A stretch of 64,000 bases of DNA from J029 sp964482495 (GCA_964482495.1 CAYZXS010000002.1:62001-126000); one strand, 5' to 3'; shown: positions 41,083-49,998, counted from the stretch's first letter. Notes: generated by a model from the letters alone, not told the origin. Numbers and translations: made by a program.

Positions 41083-41835
41083 ATGACCGGCGACTTCCAT
41101 CAGCAGCAACGCGCGAAAGGCAACGGCCGCCGAAAAGGGCCGTGGTCGCAAGCGGAGATCGAACGCCTGAAGCTCCGCTACGGGCTCCGTTCGGACGCCC
41201 AGATCAGCCGCGAGCTCAACCGCTCCGTGGAGAGCGTGCGCCGCATGGCCAAGCGGGTCTTCGCCGGCGAGGAGCGCTTCGGCCCCTGGGCCGCCGAGGA
41301 GGTCCAGGCGCTGAAGAACTACATCGGCGCCGCCCGCATCGAGGTCATCTCCCAGATCCTGCGACGCACCCCCGCCGAGATCCGGCGCAAGGTCGAGGAG
41401 CTGCAAGGGCAGACGACCGCTGGCCCGTGGACCTCGGGCGACGTCCAGCAGCTCAAGCGGCTCTACGGCACCCGGAGCAACGCCGACCTGGCGGTGATCC
41501 TGGGCCGGCCGGTGGCCGACATCGAGGCCAAGTCGGCCGAGATCTGCCTCGCCAAGGACAAGGGCTTCCGGCGCCGCAGCGGCAGCAAGAAGGCGACGCG
41601 CATGCCGCGCTGGACCATGGAAGAGGGCGACCTGCTCAAGGAGCTCTACCCCGAGCTGAGCAACCTGGAGATCGCCCGCCGCCTCAACCGCTCGCAGAAG
41701 AGCGTGGTCTCCAAGGCCCACGACCTGGGCCTGAAGAAGACCTCGAAGCGGCTGCGCGACATGGGCCGCGAGAACGTCAGCCTGCGCTATCAGAAGCCGG
41801 ACGGCGAGGAAGAGGGCCAGGACTCCGAGCGCTGA
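41083..41835 (+). CDS. DNA-binding-like protein with four SANT/Myb-type repeats
   Basis: A 250-residue basic protein. Four three-helix units each begin with a conserved Trp: GPWSQAEIERLKLRYG (Trp21), GPWAAEEVQALKNYIG (Trp69), GPWTSGDVQQLKRLYG (Trp116) and PRWTMEEGDLLKELYP (Trp177). Each is followed by an ISRELNRSVESVRRMAK-like helix-turn-helix. The spacing is 48, 47 and 61 residues; a Lys/Arg-rich linker (residues 158-175) explains the last. The C-terminus is acidic. Myb/SANT repeats of this kind usually bind DNA, so it may be a regulator or nucleoid protein. The ATG at 41083 lacks a clear Shine-Dalgarno; the open frame upstream is the ptsI shadow. Confidence 0.8.
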   Translation: MTGDFHQQQRAKGNGRRKGPWSQAEIERLKLRYGLRSDAQISRELNRSVESVRRMAKRVFAGEERFGPWAAEEVQALKNYIGAARIEVISQILRRTPAEIRRKVEELQGQTTAGPWTSGDVQQLKRLYGTRSNADLAVILGRPVADIEAKSAEICLAKDKGFRRRSGSKKATRMPRWTMEEGDLLKELYPELSNLEIARRLNRSQKSVVSKAHDLGLKKTSKRLRDMGRENVSLRYQKPDGEEEGQDSER

Positions 41836-41855
41836 GGGAGCGGCGGCCCTTCGCC

Positions 41856-42176
41856 ATGCGAGAGCATCTGCTAGGCCTGTCCCGCGCGGGGGACTCCCTG
41901 CGCTTCCGCTGGAGCGATGAGCTCGAGGCGGAGGTCCTGATCCGCGACCTGCGGATCGAGTGCCCCTGCGCTCACTGCGTCTCCGAGCTGACCGGCAGGC
42001 GGCTGCTCGACCCGGCGACCGTGCCGGAGGACATCGACCTGAAGGACATGCAGCCGGTCGGGCGCTACGCCTACCGCTGCCTCTTCAGCGACGACCACGA
42101 CAGCGGCATCTACCCGTTGGAGCTGCTGCGCACGCTCTGCGTCGAATCGGCCCGCGGCGGCCGAGCCCGGCAATGA
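41856..42176 (+). CDS. DUF971-domain protein
   Basis: A 106-residue protein. The DUF971 (GBBH-like N-terminal) pattern is clear: LRFRWSDELEAEVLIRDLRIECPCAHCVSELTG-type order, with a CxxC pair (Cys37, Cys40), then DLKDMQPVGRYAYRCLFSDDH with GIYPLELLR. The fold binds zinc in hydroxylase relatives; stand-alone members often sit near Mrp-type Fe-S genes, but none is seen here. Its stop overlaps the start of the next gene (ATGA). Confidence 0.85.
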   Translation: MREHLLGLSRAGDSLRFRWSDELEAEVLIRDLRIECPCAHCVSELTGRRLLDPATVPEDIDLKDMQPVGRYAYRCLFSDDHDSGIYPLELLRTLCVESARGGRARQ

Positions 42177-42583
42177 GCCCGCTCGCGGCGGTCCTCGTCC
42201 AGACGCTTTCGCCGTGGGTGGTCTTCCCCTGCTTGCTGATCGAGTGGTGGGCGGTCTGGTTCACCCTCGGACGCAATTTCACGACCACCACCCTGATGAC
42301 CCTCGCGGCCAACGGCGTCAGTCTGCTGGTGTCGGCCGCCCTGGTGTTCAGCGGCGTGCTCGGCGATCCCAGCTCGCCGGTGGGGCGTCCGGGGCCGCTG
42401 CGGCTGGCGCTGGCGGTCGCGGTCTGCCTCGGGCTGTTCCTGATCGTCGAGGCCTGGGTGCTGCGGCAGCTCATGCGCCGTCTGCGCGCCGGCTGGAGCT
42501 GGAACGGCTACGACCTGGCCACCTTCGGCGCCGCCAACGTCGCCGGCCTGCTGGTCTCGGCCTGGCTGGTCCACGCCCTCTAA
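42173..42583 (+). CDS. small multi-pass membrane protein of unknown function
   Basis: A 136-residue protein with four likely membrane segments: about 7-27, 38-58, 76-96 and 115-135. No conserved motif is recognised. It is coupled to the DUF971 gene by a 4-bp overlap. It converges with the sulfatase-like gene, with a GC-rich hairpin between the two stops. Confidence 0.7.
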   Translation: MSPLAAVLVQTLSPWVVFPCLLIEWWAVWFTLGRNFTTTTLMTLAANGVSLLVSAALVFSGVLGDPSSPVGRPGPLRLALAVAVCLGLFLIVEAWVLRQLMRRLRAGWSWNGYDLATFGAANVAGLLVSAWLVHAL

Positions 42584-42591
42584 GCTCCGCC

Positions 42592-42610
42592 CCGGCCTGA
42601 GGGCGGCCGG
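42592..42610. terminator. GC-rich hairpin between two convergent genes
   Basis: CCGGCC (42592-42597) pairs with GGCCGG (42605-42610) over a 7-nt loop. It is short and lacks a U tract, so it is a weak terminator candidate. Confidence 0.35.
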
Positions 42611-44338
42611 CTAGCGGGCCTCGCCCAGGCGCCGGGCCAGCAGGGCGGCCGCGGCCTCGGCGCTGGCGCCCGATGGCGGAGTCATCGGCAGCTGCTCCTC
42701 GGGGTCAGCTCCAAGGTCGCGCAGCAGCAGGGCCCCGTCCGCCCGACGGAGCAGCTTGGCGTCGGGCGTTCGGAGCACGCTGTGGCCGCGGCCGGCGTCG
42801 TGGATGACGACCTCTTCCGGCGCCACTGGGTCGGCCTCGCCCACTGGCGGCAGGGCCCGGGAGGGGCCTCCCGCGCGGTCGAGGCCGAGGAAGCGGAGCA
42901 CCGTGGCGGGCAGGTCCCGGCAGCTGACGATCGGGCGGACGCGGGTGCCCGCGGGCAGCTCACGGGGCATCCGCAGCAGCAACGGCACCTGGGTCCGGCA
43001 GTCGAGGCCTGCCGGGGCAGGGTCATCGGCGTGCTCGGGGTGGAAGCAGTTCCCGCGGTCCCCGACCACCACCACCAGACAGCCCTCGAGCAGGTCTAGG
43101 TCGGAGAGGCCGTCGATCAGCTGCCCGAGGGCCCGGTCGACGGACAGCAGCTCGGCGTCGAAGAGGGCGCGATCGCGGTCCAGGTCCGCGCCCGAGTCCG
43201 GAGCCGCGTCCGCGTCCGTCGTCGTCGGCGCCTCTGGGCCGGCTTCCGCGGCGGCAGGGCTCCCGGGCAGGAAGCGCTCGCGCAGCTCGGCGGGTGGAGT
43301 GTGCGGTGGCAGGGCTTGGTCGATGTCGAGGATCAGACAGAAGGGGCGGTCCGCGTCCCGCCGCTCGCGCAGCCAGTCGAGCGCCGCGGCCGCGGTGGCC
43401 TGGGCGCCGGTCCGCGGGAGCTCCAGGGGCGGGAACCAATCCCGCCAGCGCCGTTGGAGGTAGAGCCTCTGCCGCGGCAGCTCCAGGCCCGGCTCGGTGA
43501 AGGCGGAGTAGCCGAGCGGGAGGCCGTCCGGGGTCAGCGCGGCCGCGGCGGGGCCGACGCCGGCGACCTGGTAGCCGGCGCGGCGCAGCGGGTCGGCCAG
43601 GCCAGGGCCGGGGCCGGCCAAGCCGAGCAGGGCGCTCCGGGCGGCTTCGGGAGCGGGACTGGCGGCGAAGGCGGCCTCGTAGAGCACGCCCTCGCGGGCC
43701 AGGGCGTCGAGCCGCGGGCTGGTCTGGCGGTAATAACCCAGACAACCGACGTGGCCGGCGCCGACTCCGCGCAGCAGGACCACCAGGAGGTCGGCGGGGC
43801 GCTCGGCGGGCTCGGCGCCCGCAGGCGCGGCGTCCAGCAGTGGCAGGGTCCGGGGGCCCGCCGTCGGGGGCAGCAGGGCGCCGCCCGAGCCGGCGGCGAC
43901 GGTCAGGGCCAGCAGCAGCACCGCCGAGATCGGCGTGAACAGGCTCGCTCCGAGCCAGCCCCAGCGGGAGCTCGCCGCCAGGCGCAGGAGCTGCTGCACC
44001 GCCAGGCCGATCAGGGCCGCGACCGCCGCCCGGGCCGGCGTGGGCGGCGGGAGCAGCGGCCAGGCCAGCACCGCCGCCACCGCGCCGAGCAGGATGCCGA
44101 CCAGGTAGATGCCGGGCAGCATCCGCCACTCCCGGGAGCGGGTCAGGAGCGGGAGTACCGCGCCGGCGGCCAGGCCCAGGACCGTGCCGGCGCCGGCATA
44201 GAGCGGCCAGGCCTCGAGCCAGAGGCCGAGGTCCCGCTCATAGGGGTGCTGGAGCAAGAGGACCGCGCTCTCCACCAGGCCCGCGAGGGCGCACCAGGCG
44301 GCGCCGAGCAGGAGGCCGTGGAGGAGGCGGGAGCGCAT
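42611..44338 (-). CDS. membrane sulfatase-fold protein, probably non-catalytic
   Basis: A 575-residue protein. Residues 1-165 contain about five membrane segments. The soluble part (about 180-540) follows the alkaline-phosphatase/sulfatase order: LVVLLRGVGAGHVGCLGYYRQTSP, LDALAREGVLYEAAFAASPAPEAARSALLG, and VVVVGDRGNCFHPEH. In active sulfatases the first strand has DD and the loop has C/S-x-P-x-R; here these are RG and APEAAR. The GDHG site reads GDRG, so His is lost as well. LTA-synthase-like proteins have a similar plan. I infer a pseudoenzyme. It is the second gene of a two-gene transcript behind the small protein at 44351. Confidence 0.8.
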   Translation of the reverse strand: MRSRLLHGLLLGAAWCALAGLVESAVLLLQHPYERDLGLWLEAWPLYAGAGTVLGLAAGAVLPLLTRSREWRMLPGIYLVGILLGAVAAVLAWPLLPPPTPARAAVAALIGLAVQQLLRLAASSRWGWLGASLFTPISAVLLLALTVAAGSGGALLPPTAGPRTLPLLDAAPAGAEPAERPADLLVVLLRGVGAGHVGCLGYYRQTSPRLDALAREGVLYEAAFAASPAPEAARSALLGLAGPGPGLADPLRRAGYQVAGVGPAAAALTPDGLPLGYSAFTEPGLELPRQRLYLQRRWRDWFPPLELPRTGAQATAAAALDWLRERRDADRPFCLILDIDQALPPHTPPAELRERFLPGSPAAAEAGPEAPTTTDADAAPDSGADLDRDRALFDAELLSVDRALGQLIDGLSDLDLLEGCLVVVVGDRGNCFHPEHADDPAPAGLDCRTQVPLLLRMPRELPAGTRVRPIVSCRDLPATVLRFLGLDRAGGPSRALPPVGEADPVAPEEVVIHDAGRGHSVLRTPDAKLLRRADGALLLRDLGADPEEQLPMTPPSGASAEAAAALLARRLGEAR

Positions 44339-44350
44339 CGCCGGGGTGGC

Positions 44351-44713
44351 CTAGGCCGGGCCGCCGGAGGCGGTCCACTCGAGGTGCAGCCGGTCGCCGT
44401 CGGATTCGCCCCAGGCGCGGACGCCGTTCCAGCGTTCGTCCAGCTCGGCCAGTCGGCTGCGCAGGGTGCCGAGGGCCATGCCGCGGGCGATTCCGGCGCC
44501 CTCGAGGTCGAAGTCGCTCAGGACCAGAGCCCCGGCGGCGGGGCGGACCTTGGCCACCAGGGTGACGCGGCCGACCAGCGGGGCTTGGGCTTCGAGCCGG
44601 AGCCGGCTCATGTCCAGCTCCAGGCCGGTGGGCTGGATCTTGCCGCCCAGCGGCAAGAGCCGGCTCAGGAGCTGCTCCAGGCCGTCCAGGTCGAGGTCGA
44701 TCGCGATCCGCAT
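44351..44713 (-). CDS. small protein of unknown function
   Basis: A 120-residue protein, no signal or membrane segment. Regular amphipathic strands (MRIAIDLDLDGLEQLLSRLL, LELDMSRLRLEAQAPLVGRVTLV, LVLSDFDLEGAG) suggest a beta-rich fold like a lipid-binding or AsmA/DUF2993-type module; this is only a likeness. A TAGACT 8 nt before the ATG supports both its start and its reality. It precedes the sulfatase-like gene by 12 bp on the same strand. Confidence 0.6.
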   Translation of the reverse strand: MRIAIDLDLDGLEQLLSRLLPLGGKIQPTGLELDMSRLRLEAQAPLVGRVTLVAKVRPAAGALVLSDFDLEGAGIARGMALGTLRSRLAELDERWNGVRAWGESDGDRLHLEWTASGGPA

Positions 44714-44721
44714 GCCGGCGG

Positions 44722-44798
44722 AGTCTAGCGCCGTGGGCCCCCCCGGCCGCCGGCGCCGAGCTTTCCCGGCGTGACCTGCGGTTCCAGGCCGATAATCT
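44722..44798. promoter_or_regulatory. divergent -10-like sites for the small protein and the VWA gene
   Basis: On the minus strand TAGACT (44727-44722) ends 8 nt before the ATG at 44713. On the plus strand TAATCT (44793-44798) ends 7 nt before the ATG at 44806. Both fit the short-leader arrangement repeated across the window. Confidence 0.45.
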
Positions 44799-44805
44799 AG
44801 GCGTG

Positions 44806-46104
44806 ATGCTTCCTTTCTTGCTCCTGGCGGCCCTGCTGGCTCCGCAGGGCGGCCGGGCGCCGGTCGCCGCCGCGCCGGCCGCGCGCCACCTGAGCGCCGC
44901 CACGCTGCTCGAGCGCGTCGGCGAGCGCCGTCGGCCGCGGGAGGAGCGCATGGCCTACCTCGAGGAGTTGGCCCAGCGCGGCCAGCCCTTGGAGTTGAAG
45001 CAGGTTCAGCGGATCCGCAGCGTCGTCCGCGGCGAGTACTTGATCGACTACACCCGCTGCCTCAGCTTCTGCGGCGCCGAGGCCCTCGAGGAGCTGCGCA
45101 AGCTGCGCAAGCGGAGCGACCCGGTGGTCAAGGCGGAGGCGGTCTACGCCATCACCCAGCTCGACCTCGCCGGCGGCGAGGCCTTCGCCAAGGAGGTCCT
45201 GGCCGACCGCCGGGCGCCGATCGAGGCCCGGGTCGCCGCCCTCCGCGGCCTCGACGCCCGGCGCTCGGTCTTCGCCCGGATCGAGGCCCTGCGCCGCCTG
45301 CTCAGCGCAAAAGGCGCCCTGCTCGCCGAGTGCCTGCAGGTGCTGCGGCGCCACCCGCAGCTCGACGACGCGCCCTACCTGGTGGAGCTGCTCCACCACC
45401 GCGAGGGCCGCGCCGCGAACGAGGCCGTGCGGCTGCTGCAGCAACTGACCGGCTACAAGATGGGCCGCGACCCGCGCGCTTGGCGCTTCTGGATGCTCAA
45501 GCACCGCGCCGAGGGCACCTCCTTCCGCGCCCTCGCGACCGAGGCGGGGGAGGACGACACCGAGACCATCACCTACCTCGGCATCCCGATCCTGGGAGAC
45601 AAGGTCGTCTTCGTGCTCGACTCCAGCGGCTCGATGGAGACCCCGCTCCCGGAGCACACCGCCCTCACCCGCGGCGCCCGGGCCGTGCAGGAGCTGGTGG
45701 CGTTGCTGCCGCGCTTGCCCGAGGGCGCCTCCTTCGACGTCGTCTTCTTCGACTCTTCGGTGACCAGCTTCGCCCGCAAGCTGGTCGAGCGCGAGGCCGA
45801 GACCCTGGACCAGGTCATCGGCTGGCTGAAGCGCCACGTCTTCGCCGGCGGCACCAACCTCCACGACGGCCTGCGCGAGGCCTTCGCCCACGAGGGGGTG
45901 GAGGAGCTGTTCCTGCTCAGCGACGGGGAGCCGACGGTGGGGGAGCTGGTGGATCCCCGGAGGATCGAGGCCCGGGTCCGGCGCTGGAATCGCTGGCGCA
46001 ACGTCCGGGTCAACACGATCTCCTTCGGCGCTCCGCCGGAGGCGCGCAACTTCCTGTACCGGCTGGCGCAGGACCACGACGGCGTCTGCAAGGTCATCTG
46101 GTAG
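44806..46104 (+). CDS. secreted protein with HEAT-like repeats and a VWA domain
   Basis: A 432-residue protein with an N-terminal signal (LPFLLLAALLAPQG). Helical HEAT-like pairs cover about 60-225. From about 260 a von Willebrand A domain has a complete MIDAS: DSSGSM (Asp272 in this numbering), GGTNLHDGL with Thr and LSDGEPT with Asp. The domain binds a divalent metal and partner proteins. Planctomycetes encode many such proteins with unknown partners. A GTG at 44803 is an alternative start; the -10 spacing favours the ATG at 44806. Confidence 0.88.
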   Translation: MLPFLLLAALLAPQGGRAPVAAAPAARHLSAATLLERVGERRRPREERMAYLEELAQRGQPLELKQVQRIRSVVRGEYLIDYTRCLSFCGAEALEELRKLRKRSDPVVKAEAVYAITQLDLAGGEAFAKEVLADRRAPIEARVAALRGLDARRSVFARIEALRRLLSAKGALLAECLQVLRRHPQLDDAPYLVELLHHREGRAANEAVRLLQQLTGYKMGRDPRAWRFWMLKHRAEGTSFRALATEAGEDDTETITYLGIPILGDKVVFVLDSSGSMETPLPEHTALTRGARAVQELVALLPRLPEGASFDVVFFDSSVTSFARKLVEREAETLDQVIGWLKRHVFAGGTNLHDGLREAFAHEGVEELFLLSDGEPTVGELVDPRRIEARVRRWNRWRNVRVNTISFGAPPEARNFLYRLAQDHDGVCKVIW

Positions 46105-46149
46105 CCGGCCGCTTGCCCCCTGGCGGGCCCGAGACGACGATGGCCGGCC

Positions 46150-47067
46150 ATGGCCGACTCCCTCCGCTGGCTCCCCTTGGCGCTGTCGAGCGCGGTGCTC
46201 GGCTCTGCCGTCACCGTCTGGCTGCTTCAGCCCGCCCCCGAGGCTGGTGACGACCCCGCGCAGCAGGCCGCGCTGGCGGCGGCCGAGCGCGAGCGCGACC
46301 AACTGCGGTCGCGCTTGGAAGAGCTCGAGCGGCGCCAGTTGATGGCGCCCGCGCCCGAGGCCGCCGGCCGGACGCCAGTGATCGATGATGCCGCGCTGCA
46401 GCGTGCGGTGGCGGCCTGGATGGAGCAGTACGGCGCCGGCCTCGCCGCCGCCGCCTCCGCGGAGATGGCCGAGACCGCGGGCGCCGACGCCGACGCCCCC
46501 CCTGCCTTCGAGGACGTCGACAGCGCCTTCGCCGCCTTGCTGGCGGATGGCCTCGACTTCGACGATCGCTCCGCCCTCTGGCAGCGCATCCGCGAGGCCG
46601 GCTTGACCGAGGAGGTGCTGGAGGCGCTCGAGCAGTACGCCGAGGACAACCCGGCCGACCCCGGCCTGCAGCTGGTGCTGGGCGAGGCCTACCTCGACCA
46701 GGTCTTCGCCCACGGCAACACCCCTGAGGCCGGCGCCTGGGCGATGAAGGCCGACGCCGCCTTCGACCGGGCGCTCGAGGCCGACCCCAGCCACTGGGAG
46801 GCGCGCTTCACCAAGGCGGTGTCGCTGTCGAACTGGCCGCCCTTCCTGGGCAAGCAGAACGAGGCCATCCGCCACTTCGAGCTGCTGGTCGACCAGCAGG
46901 GCGCCAGCGCCGCCAGCGGCAGCTACGCCGACACCTACCTGATCCTGGGCAATCTCTACCAGCAGACCGGCCGGCCCGAGGACGCGCTGCGGGTCTGGCG
47001 CCAAGGCGCGGGGCTGTTCCCCGACCGCCAGGACCTGCTGGACCAGATCGCGGCGATCGGCGATTGA
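46150..47067 (+). CDS. membrane-anchored TPR protein
   Basis: A 305-residue protein with an N-terminal membrane anchor (about 7-27), then a coiled coil (AAERERDQLRSRLEELERRQ), an acidic linker, and three to four TPR-type units, such as EVLEALEQYAEDNPADPGL, KADAAFDRALEADPSHWEA and LILGNLYQQTGRPEDALRVW. TPRs mediate protein contacts. It lies 45 bp after the VWA gene on the same strand and could be its partner in a shared complex. Confidence 0.85.
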   Translation: MADSLRWLPLALSSAVLGSAVTVWLLQPAPEAGDDPAQQAALAAAERERDQLRSRLEELERRQLMAPAPEAAGRTPVIDDAALQRAVAAWMEQYGAGLAAAASAEMAETAGADADAPPAFEDVDSAFAALLADGLDFDDRSALWQRIREAGLTEEVLEALEQYAEDNPADPGLQLVLGEAYLDQVFAHGNTPEAGAWAMKADAAFDRALEADPSHWEARFTKAVSLSNWPPFLGKQNEAIRHFELLVDQQGASAASGSYADTYLILGNLYQQTGRPEDALRVWRQGAGLFPDRQDLLDQIAAIGD

Positions 47068-47079
47068 GGCCGGGCTCGC

Positions 47080-48786
47080 TCAGGGCGCCACTTCGACCAT
47101 CGCCGAGCCGGAGCTCAGGCTCGGCGCGACGCCGGGCACGAAGCTGACCGCGGCGGACCAGAAGCGCCGGCCGACCAAGCCGGCGAGGGCGCCCGCCGGG
47201 GCGGTGTAGCTGGCCGCGCCGTCGCCGTTGCCGTCGAGGGTGCCGATGGGGCTGAGGAAACCGGCGGGGAAGTTGCCGTTGGTCGCGTCGGTGAAGATCG
47301 AGTCCTGGCTGAGCGGCAGGTCCAGGCCGAGGAAGTTCGACGGTCCGGTGCCAGAGGCCGACAGCAGCACGGCGTAGCCGAGTCCGGCTTCGCTGGCGGG
47401 GAAGTCGATCTGCCAGGCGAGGGTGCCGCCGGCGGCGGCCGACAGCCGGCTGGGCCCGAAGCTCAGCCAGGGCCGGTAGGCGATCAGGCTGGCGCTGCCG
47501 GCGTCGCTGCCGGAGGGCTGGTCACGGCCGGGCACACCGACCAGGAACTCGGGCAATCCGTCGGAGTCCGAGTCGCCGCCGAAGGCCACCCGCGAGGCGA
47601 ATTCCTCGCCGGCGGCGGCGCCGTCCTCGCGCCGGATCAGGGCGCCGTCGATGCCCGAGTGCAGGAACAGCGAGCCGGTGCGGTTGGCGCCGCCGACGTC
47701 GGTCTGGGGCGCGCCGATGGCGAAGTCGGCGTAGCCGTCCTGGTTCAGGTCGCCGGCCGGGGCCAGCGACTCGCCGAGCAGCTGCCCGGCATGGCTGCCG
47801 GCGAACTGCGCCATCAGGCTGCCGTCGGCGCCGGACCAGAGCCGGACCACGCCGGCCTGGCTGCGGCCGTTGGCGAAGGCGGTCGGGGCGCCGCCGAGGA
47901 TGTCGGGCACGCCGTCGCCGTCGACGTCGCCGGCGCTGGCCAGGGCCGCGCCCATGTGGCCGGAGTCCCAGTCGCCGTGCAGCTCGTGGATCAGGCTGCC
48001 GTCGGCGCCCGAGTGGACGAAGATCTTGCCGGCGTGGTGGATGGGGGTGTTGTCGGTGGGCGCGCCGACCATGAAGTCGGTCAGACCGTCGCCGTTGACG
48101 TCGCCGGCCGAGGCTACGGCGAAGCCGAGCTCGACGTGGATGCCGGCGCCGACGACCCGGAACAGCTCGGCGCCGGTGACGCCGTCCAGCACCAGCGCCA
48201 GCCCGGCGTCGTAGACGCCGCCGACCGGGGCCTGGAAGGCGCCGGCGAAGACTTCGGAGACGCCGTCGCCGCTGATGTCGTCGAGGAAGGTGACCGAGAC
48301 GCCCCACTTGCCCAGCCGCAGCGGGCCGTCGAAGCGGTGGATCAGGGCGCCGGTGGCGCCGGAGTAGCAGTCCACCCGGCCGGTGTCGGGGTCGCCGTTG
48401 ATGGTGGCGAAGGGGCTGCCGACCAGGAGGTCAGGCACGCCGTCGCCGTCGAGGTCGTGGCCGCCCGCCACCGACAGGCCGGCGGCGCCGCCGGCGATCT
48501 CGCCGTCTAGGCGTAGCAGCTCGCTGCCGTCGGCGCCGGAGAGCAGCCGCGCCGAGCCGGCGCCGGCCAGGCCGTTGGGCGAGGCGCCGGGCATGCCCAC
48601 CAGCAGGTCGTCGGCGCCGTCGCCGTCGACGTCGCCGGCCCAGGCCACCGATTCACCGGCCAGCTCGCCGCCGGCCGTGCCGGGGTCGTCCCGGAGCAGC
48701 TGCCAGATCCCTCCCGGGCTCTGGGCCGGCAGCGCGGCCGGGGCCAGGAGGAGCAGGGCGGGGAGCAGCGGAGCGGGGCGGATCAT
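47080..48786 (-). CDS. secreted FG-GAP beta-propeller protein
   Basis: A 568-residue protein with a signal peptide (LLPALLLLAPAALPAQ). Seven FG-GAP/integrin-like repeats cover about 40-430, each with a D-x-[DN]-x-D-G calcium-binding loop, for example AGDVDGDGADDLLVGMPGAS, SAGDVNGDGLTDFMVGAPT and AGDLNQDGYADFAIGAPQ. A C-terminal beta domain (about 440-568) has a strand pattern typical of planctomycete secreted proteins. It is probably a cell-surface adhesin or a structural protein. It stands alone, convergent with the TPR gene. Confidence 0.9.
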   Translation of the reverse strand: MIRPAPLLPALLLLAPAALPAQSPGGIWQLLRDDPGTAGGELAGESVAWAGDVDGDGADDLLVGMPGASPNGLAGAGSARLLSGADGSELLRLDGEIAGGAAGLSVAGGHDLDGDGVPDLLVGSPFATINGDPDTGRVDCYSGATGALIHRFDGPLRLGKWGVSVTFLDDISGDGVSEVFAGAFQAPVGGVYDAGLALVLDGVTGAELFRVVGAGIHVELGFAVASAGDVNGDGLTDFMVGAPTDNTPIHHAGKIFVHSGADGSLIHELHGDWDSGHMGAALASAGDVDGDGVPDILGGAPTAFANGRSQAGVVRLWSGADGSLMAQFAGSHAGQLLGESLAPAGDLNQDGYADFAIGAPQTDVGGANRTGSLFLHSGIDGALIRREDGAAAGEEFASRVAFGGDSDSDGLPEFLVGVPGRDQPSGSDAGSASLIAYRPWLSFGPSRLSAAAGGTLAWQIDFPASEAGLGYAVLLSASGTGPSNFLGLDLPLSQDSIFTDATNGNFPAGFLSPIGTLDGNGDGAASYTAPAGALAGLVGRRFWSAAVSFVPGVAPSLSSGSAMVEVAP

Positions 48787-48942
48787 GGCGGCGGAGCTGG
48801 AGACCGGGCGCGGGGGCCGGGGAGCGGCCCACCCGGTGAGATCGCGGGCCAGGCTGAGCCGTTCCCGGAAACCTACCCCGCGCAGAGAATTCCTGCGGAA
48901 AAAGCCGGATTTCGAGCGGTTTTGGGCCGCTTTCGGCGCCCC

Positions 48943-48948
48943 TACAAT
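48943..48948 (+). promoter_or_regulatory. -10-like TACAAT before the alcohol-dehydrogenase-like gene
   Basis: TACAAT ends 6 nt before the ATG at 48955, the tightest spacing of the set. Upstream, TTTTGG 17 bp away could be a poor -35. Confidence 0.5.
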
Positions 48949-48954
48949 CCCGCC

Positions 48955-49998
48955 ATGAGAGCCCTCCGCGTCCACGAGCACGGCGACTTCGACGCCCTCC
49001 GCCTGGAGCAGCTGCCGGTGCCGGAACCCGGACCGGGCCAGGTCCGGATCAAGGTCGCCTGGGCGGCCCTGAACCACCTCGACACCTGGGTCCGCCGCGG
49101 CGTGCCCGGCCACCGCTTCCCGCTGCCGATGACCTTGGGCTGCGACTTCAGCGGCGTGGTCGACGCCAACGGCCCCGGGACCGAGGCCTTCGCTCTGGGC
49201 ACCCGGGTGGCGGTGGCGCCGGGCCACTCCTGCGGGCGCTGCGGCCCCTGCAGCAGCGGCCGTCACAACCTCTGCGGCGCCTACGGCATCTACGGCGAGA
49301 CCTGCGACGGCGGCGACGCCGACTACGCCGTGGTCAACGCCGAGAACCTGATGCCGCTGCCCGACGGCTTCCCGCTCGACCGGGCCGCCGCCTTCCCGCT
49401 GACCTACCTCACCGCCTGGCACATGCTGGTCAACCGCTGCGCCTTGCGGCCGGGGGAGAAGGTGCTGGTCCACGCCGCCGGCAGCGGCGTCTCGGTCGCA
49501 GCGACCCAGATCGCGCGCCTCTGGGGCGCCGAGGTCATGGTCACCGCCGGCAGCGACGACAAGCTGGAGCGGGCCCGCGAGCAGGGCGCCGCGCGCGGCG
49601 TCAATTACCGCAGCGACGACTGGGTCGCCGCCGCCAAGGACTGGGCCGGCGGCAGCAAGGTCGACCTGATCGTCGACCACGTCGGCGCCGACACCCTCCC
49701 GAAGGGGCTGTGGCTGCTGGCGCGCGGCGGCCGCGTCGTCACCTGCGGCGTCACCAGCGGCGCCGAGATGAAGCTCCACTTCGCGCCGGTCTTCTTCAAG
49801 ACCCTCAGCATCCTGGGCAGCACCATGGGCGGTTTGGGCGATCAGAAGGAGGTCGCCGAACACGTCTTCGCCGGCCGCCTGGAGCCGGTGATCGACTCCC
49901 GCTTCCCGCTCGAGCGGGCCGCCGACGCCCACCGCAAGCTGGCCGAGCGCGACGTCTACGGCAAGGTGCTGCTCGAGGTCGACGCCAGCCTGGGCTGA
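48955..49998 (+). CDS. zinc-type alcohol dehydrogenase/quinone oxidoreductase family protein
   Basis: A 347-residue medium-chain reductase. The structural zinc lobe has Cys93, Cys96, Cys99 and Cys107 in CGRCGPCSSGRHNLC. Cys63 in LGCDFSG takes the place of the catalytic-zinc Cys or the quinone-reductase GxDxSG motif. The Rossmann region is VLVHAAGSGVSVAATQIARLWG with VNYRSDDW after it. Having an intact structural zinc site but a quinone-reductase-like active site, it may be an NADPH:quinone or enoyl reductase. The substrate is not readable. It is a single-gene transcript. Confidence 0.9.
   Translation: MRALRVHEHGDFDALRLEQLPVPEPGPGQVRIKVAWAALNHLDTWVRRGVPGHRFPLPMTLGCDFSGVVDANGPGTEAFALGTRVAVAPGHSCGRCGPCSSGRHNLCGAYGIYGETCDGGDADYAVVNAENLMPLPDGFPLDRAAAFPLTYLTAWHMLVNRCALRPGEKVLVHAAGSGVSVAATQIARLWGAEVMVTAGSDDKLERAREQGAARGVNYRSDDWVAAAKDWAGGSKVDLIVDHVGADTLPKGLWLLARGGRVVTCGVTSGAEMKLHFAPVFFKTLSILGSTMGGLGDQKEVAEHVFAGRLEPVIDSRFPLERAADAHRKLAERDVYGKVLLEVDASLG

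Noticed and set aside
42695..42712. A second GGGGTCAG match as another copy of the twin palindrome
   Set aside because: It is in the coding sequence of the sulfatase-like gene and has no inverted partner or inner palindromes, so it is a chance match.
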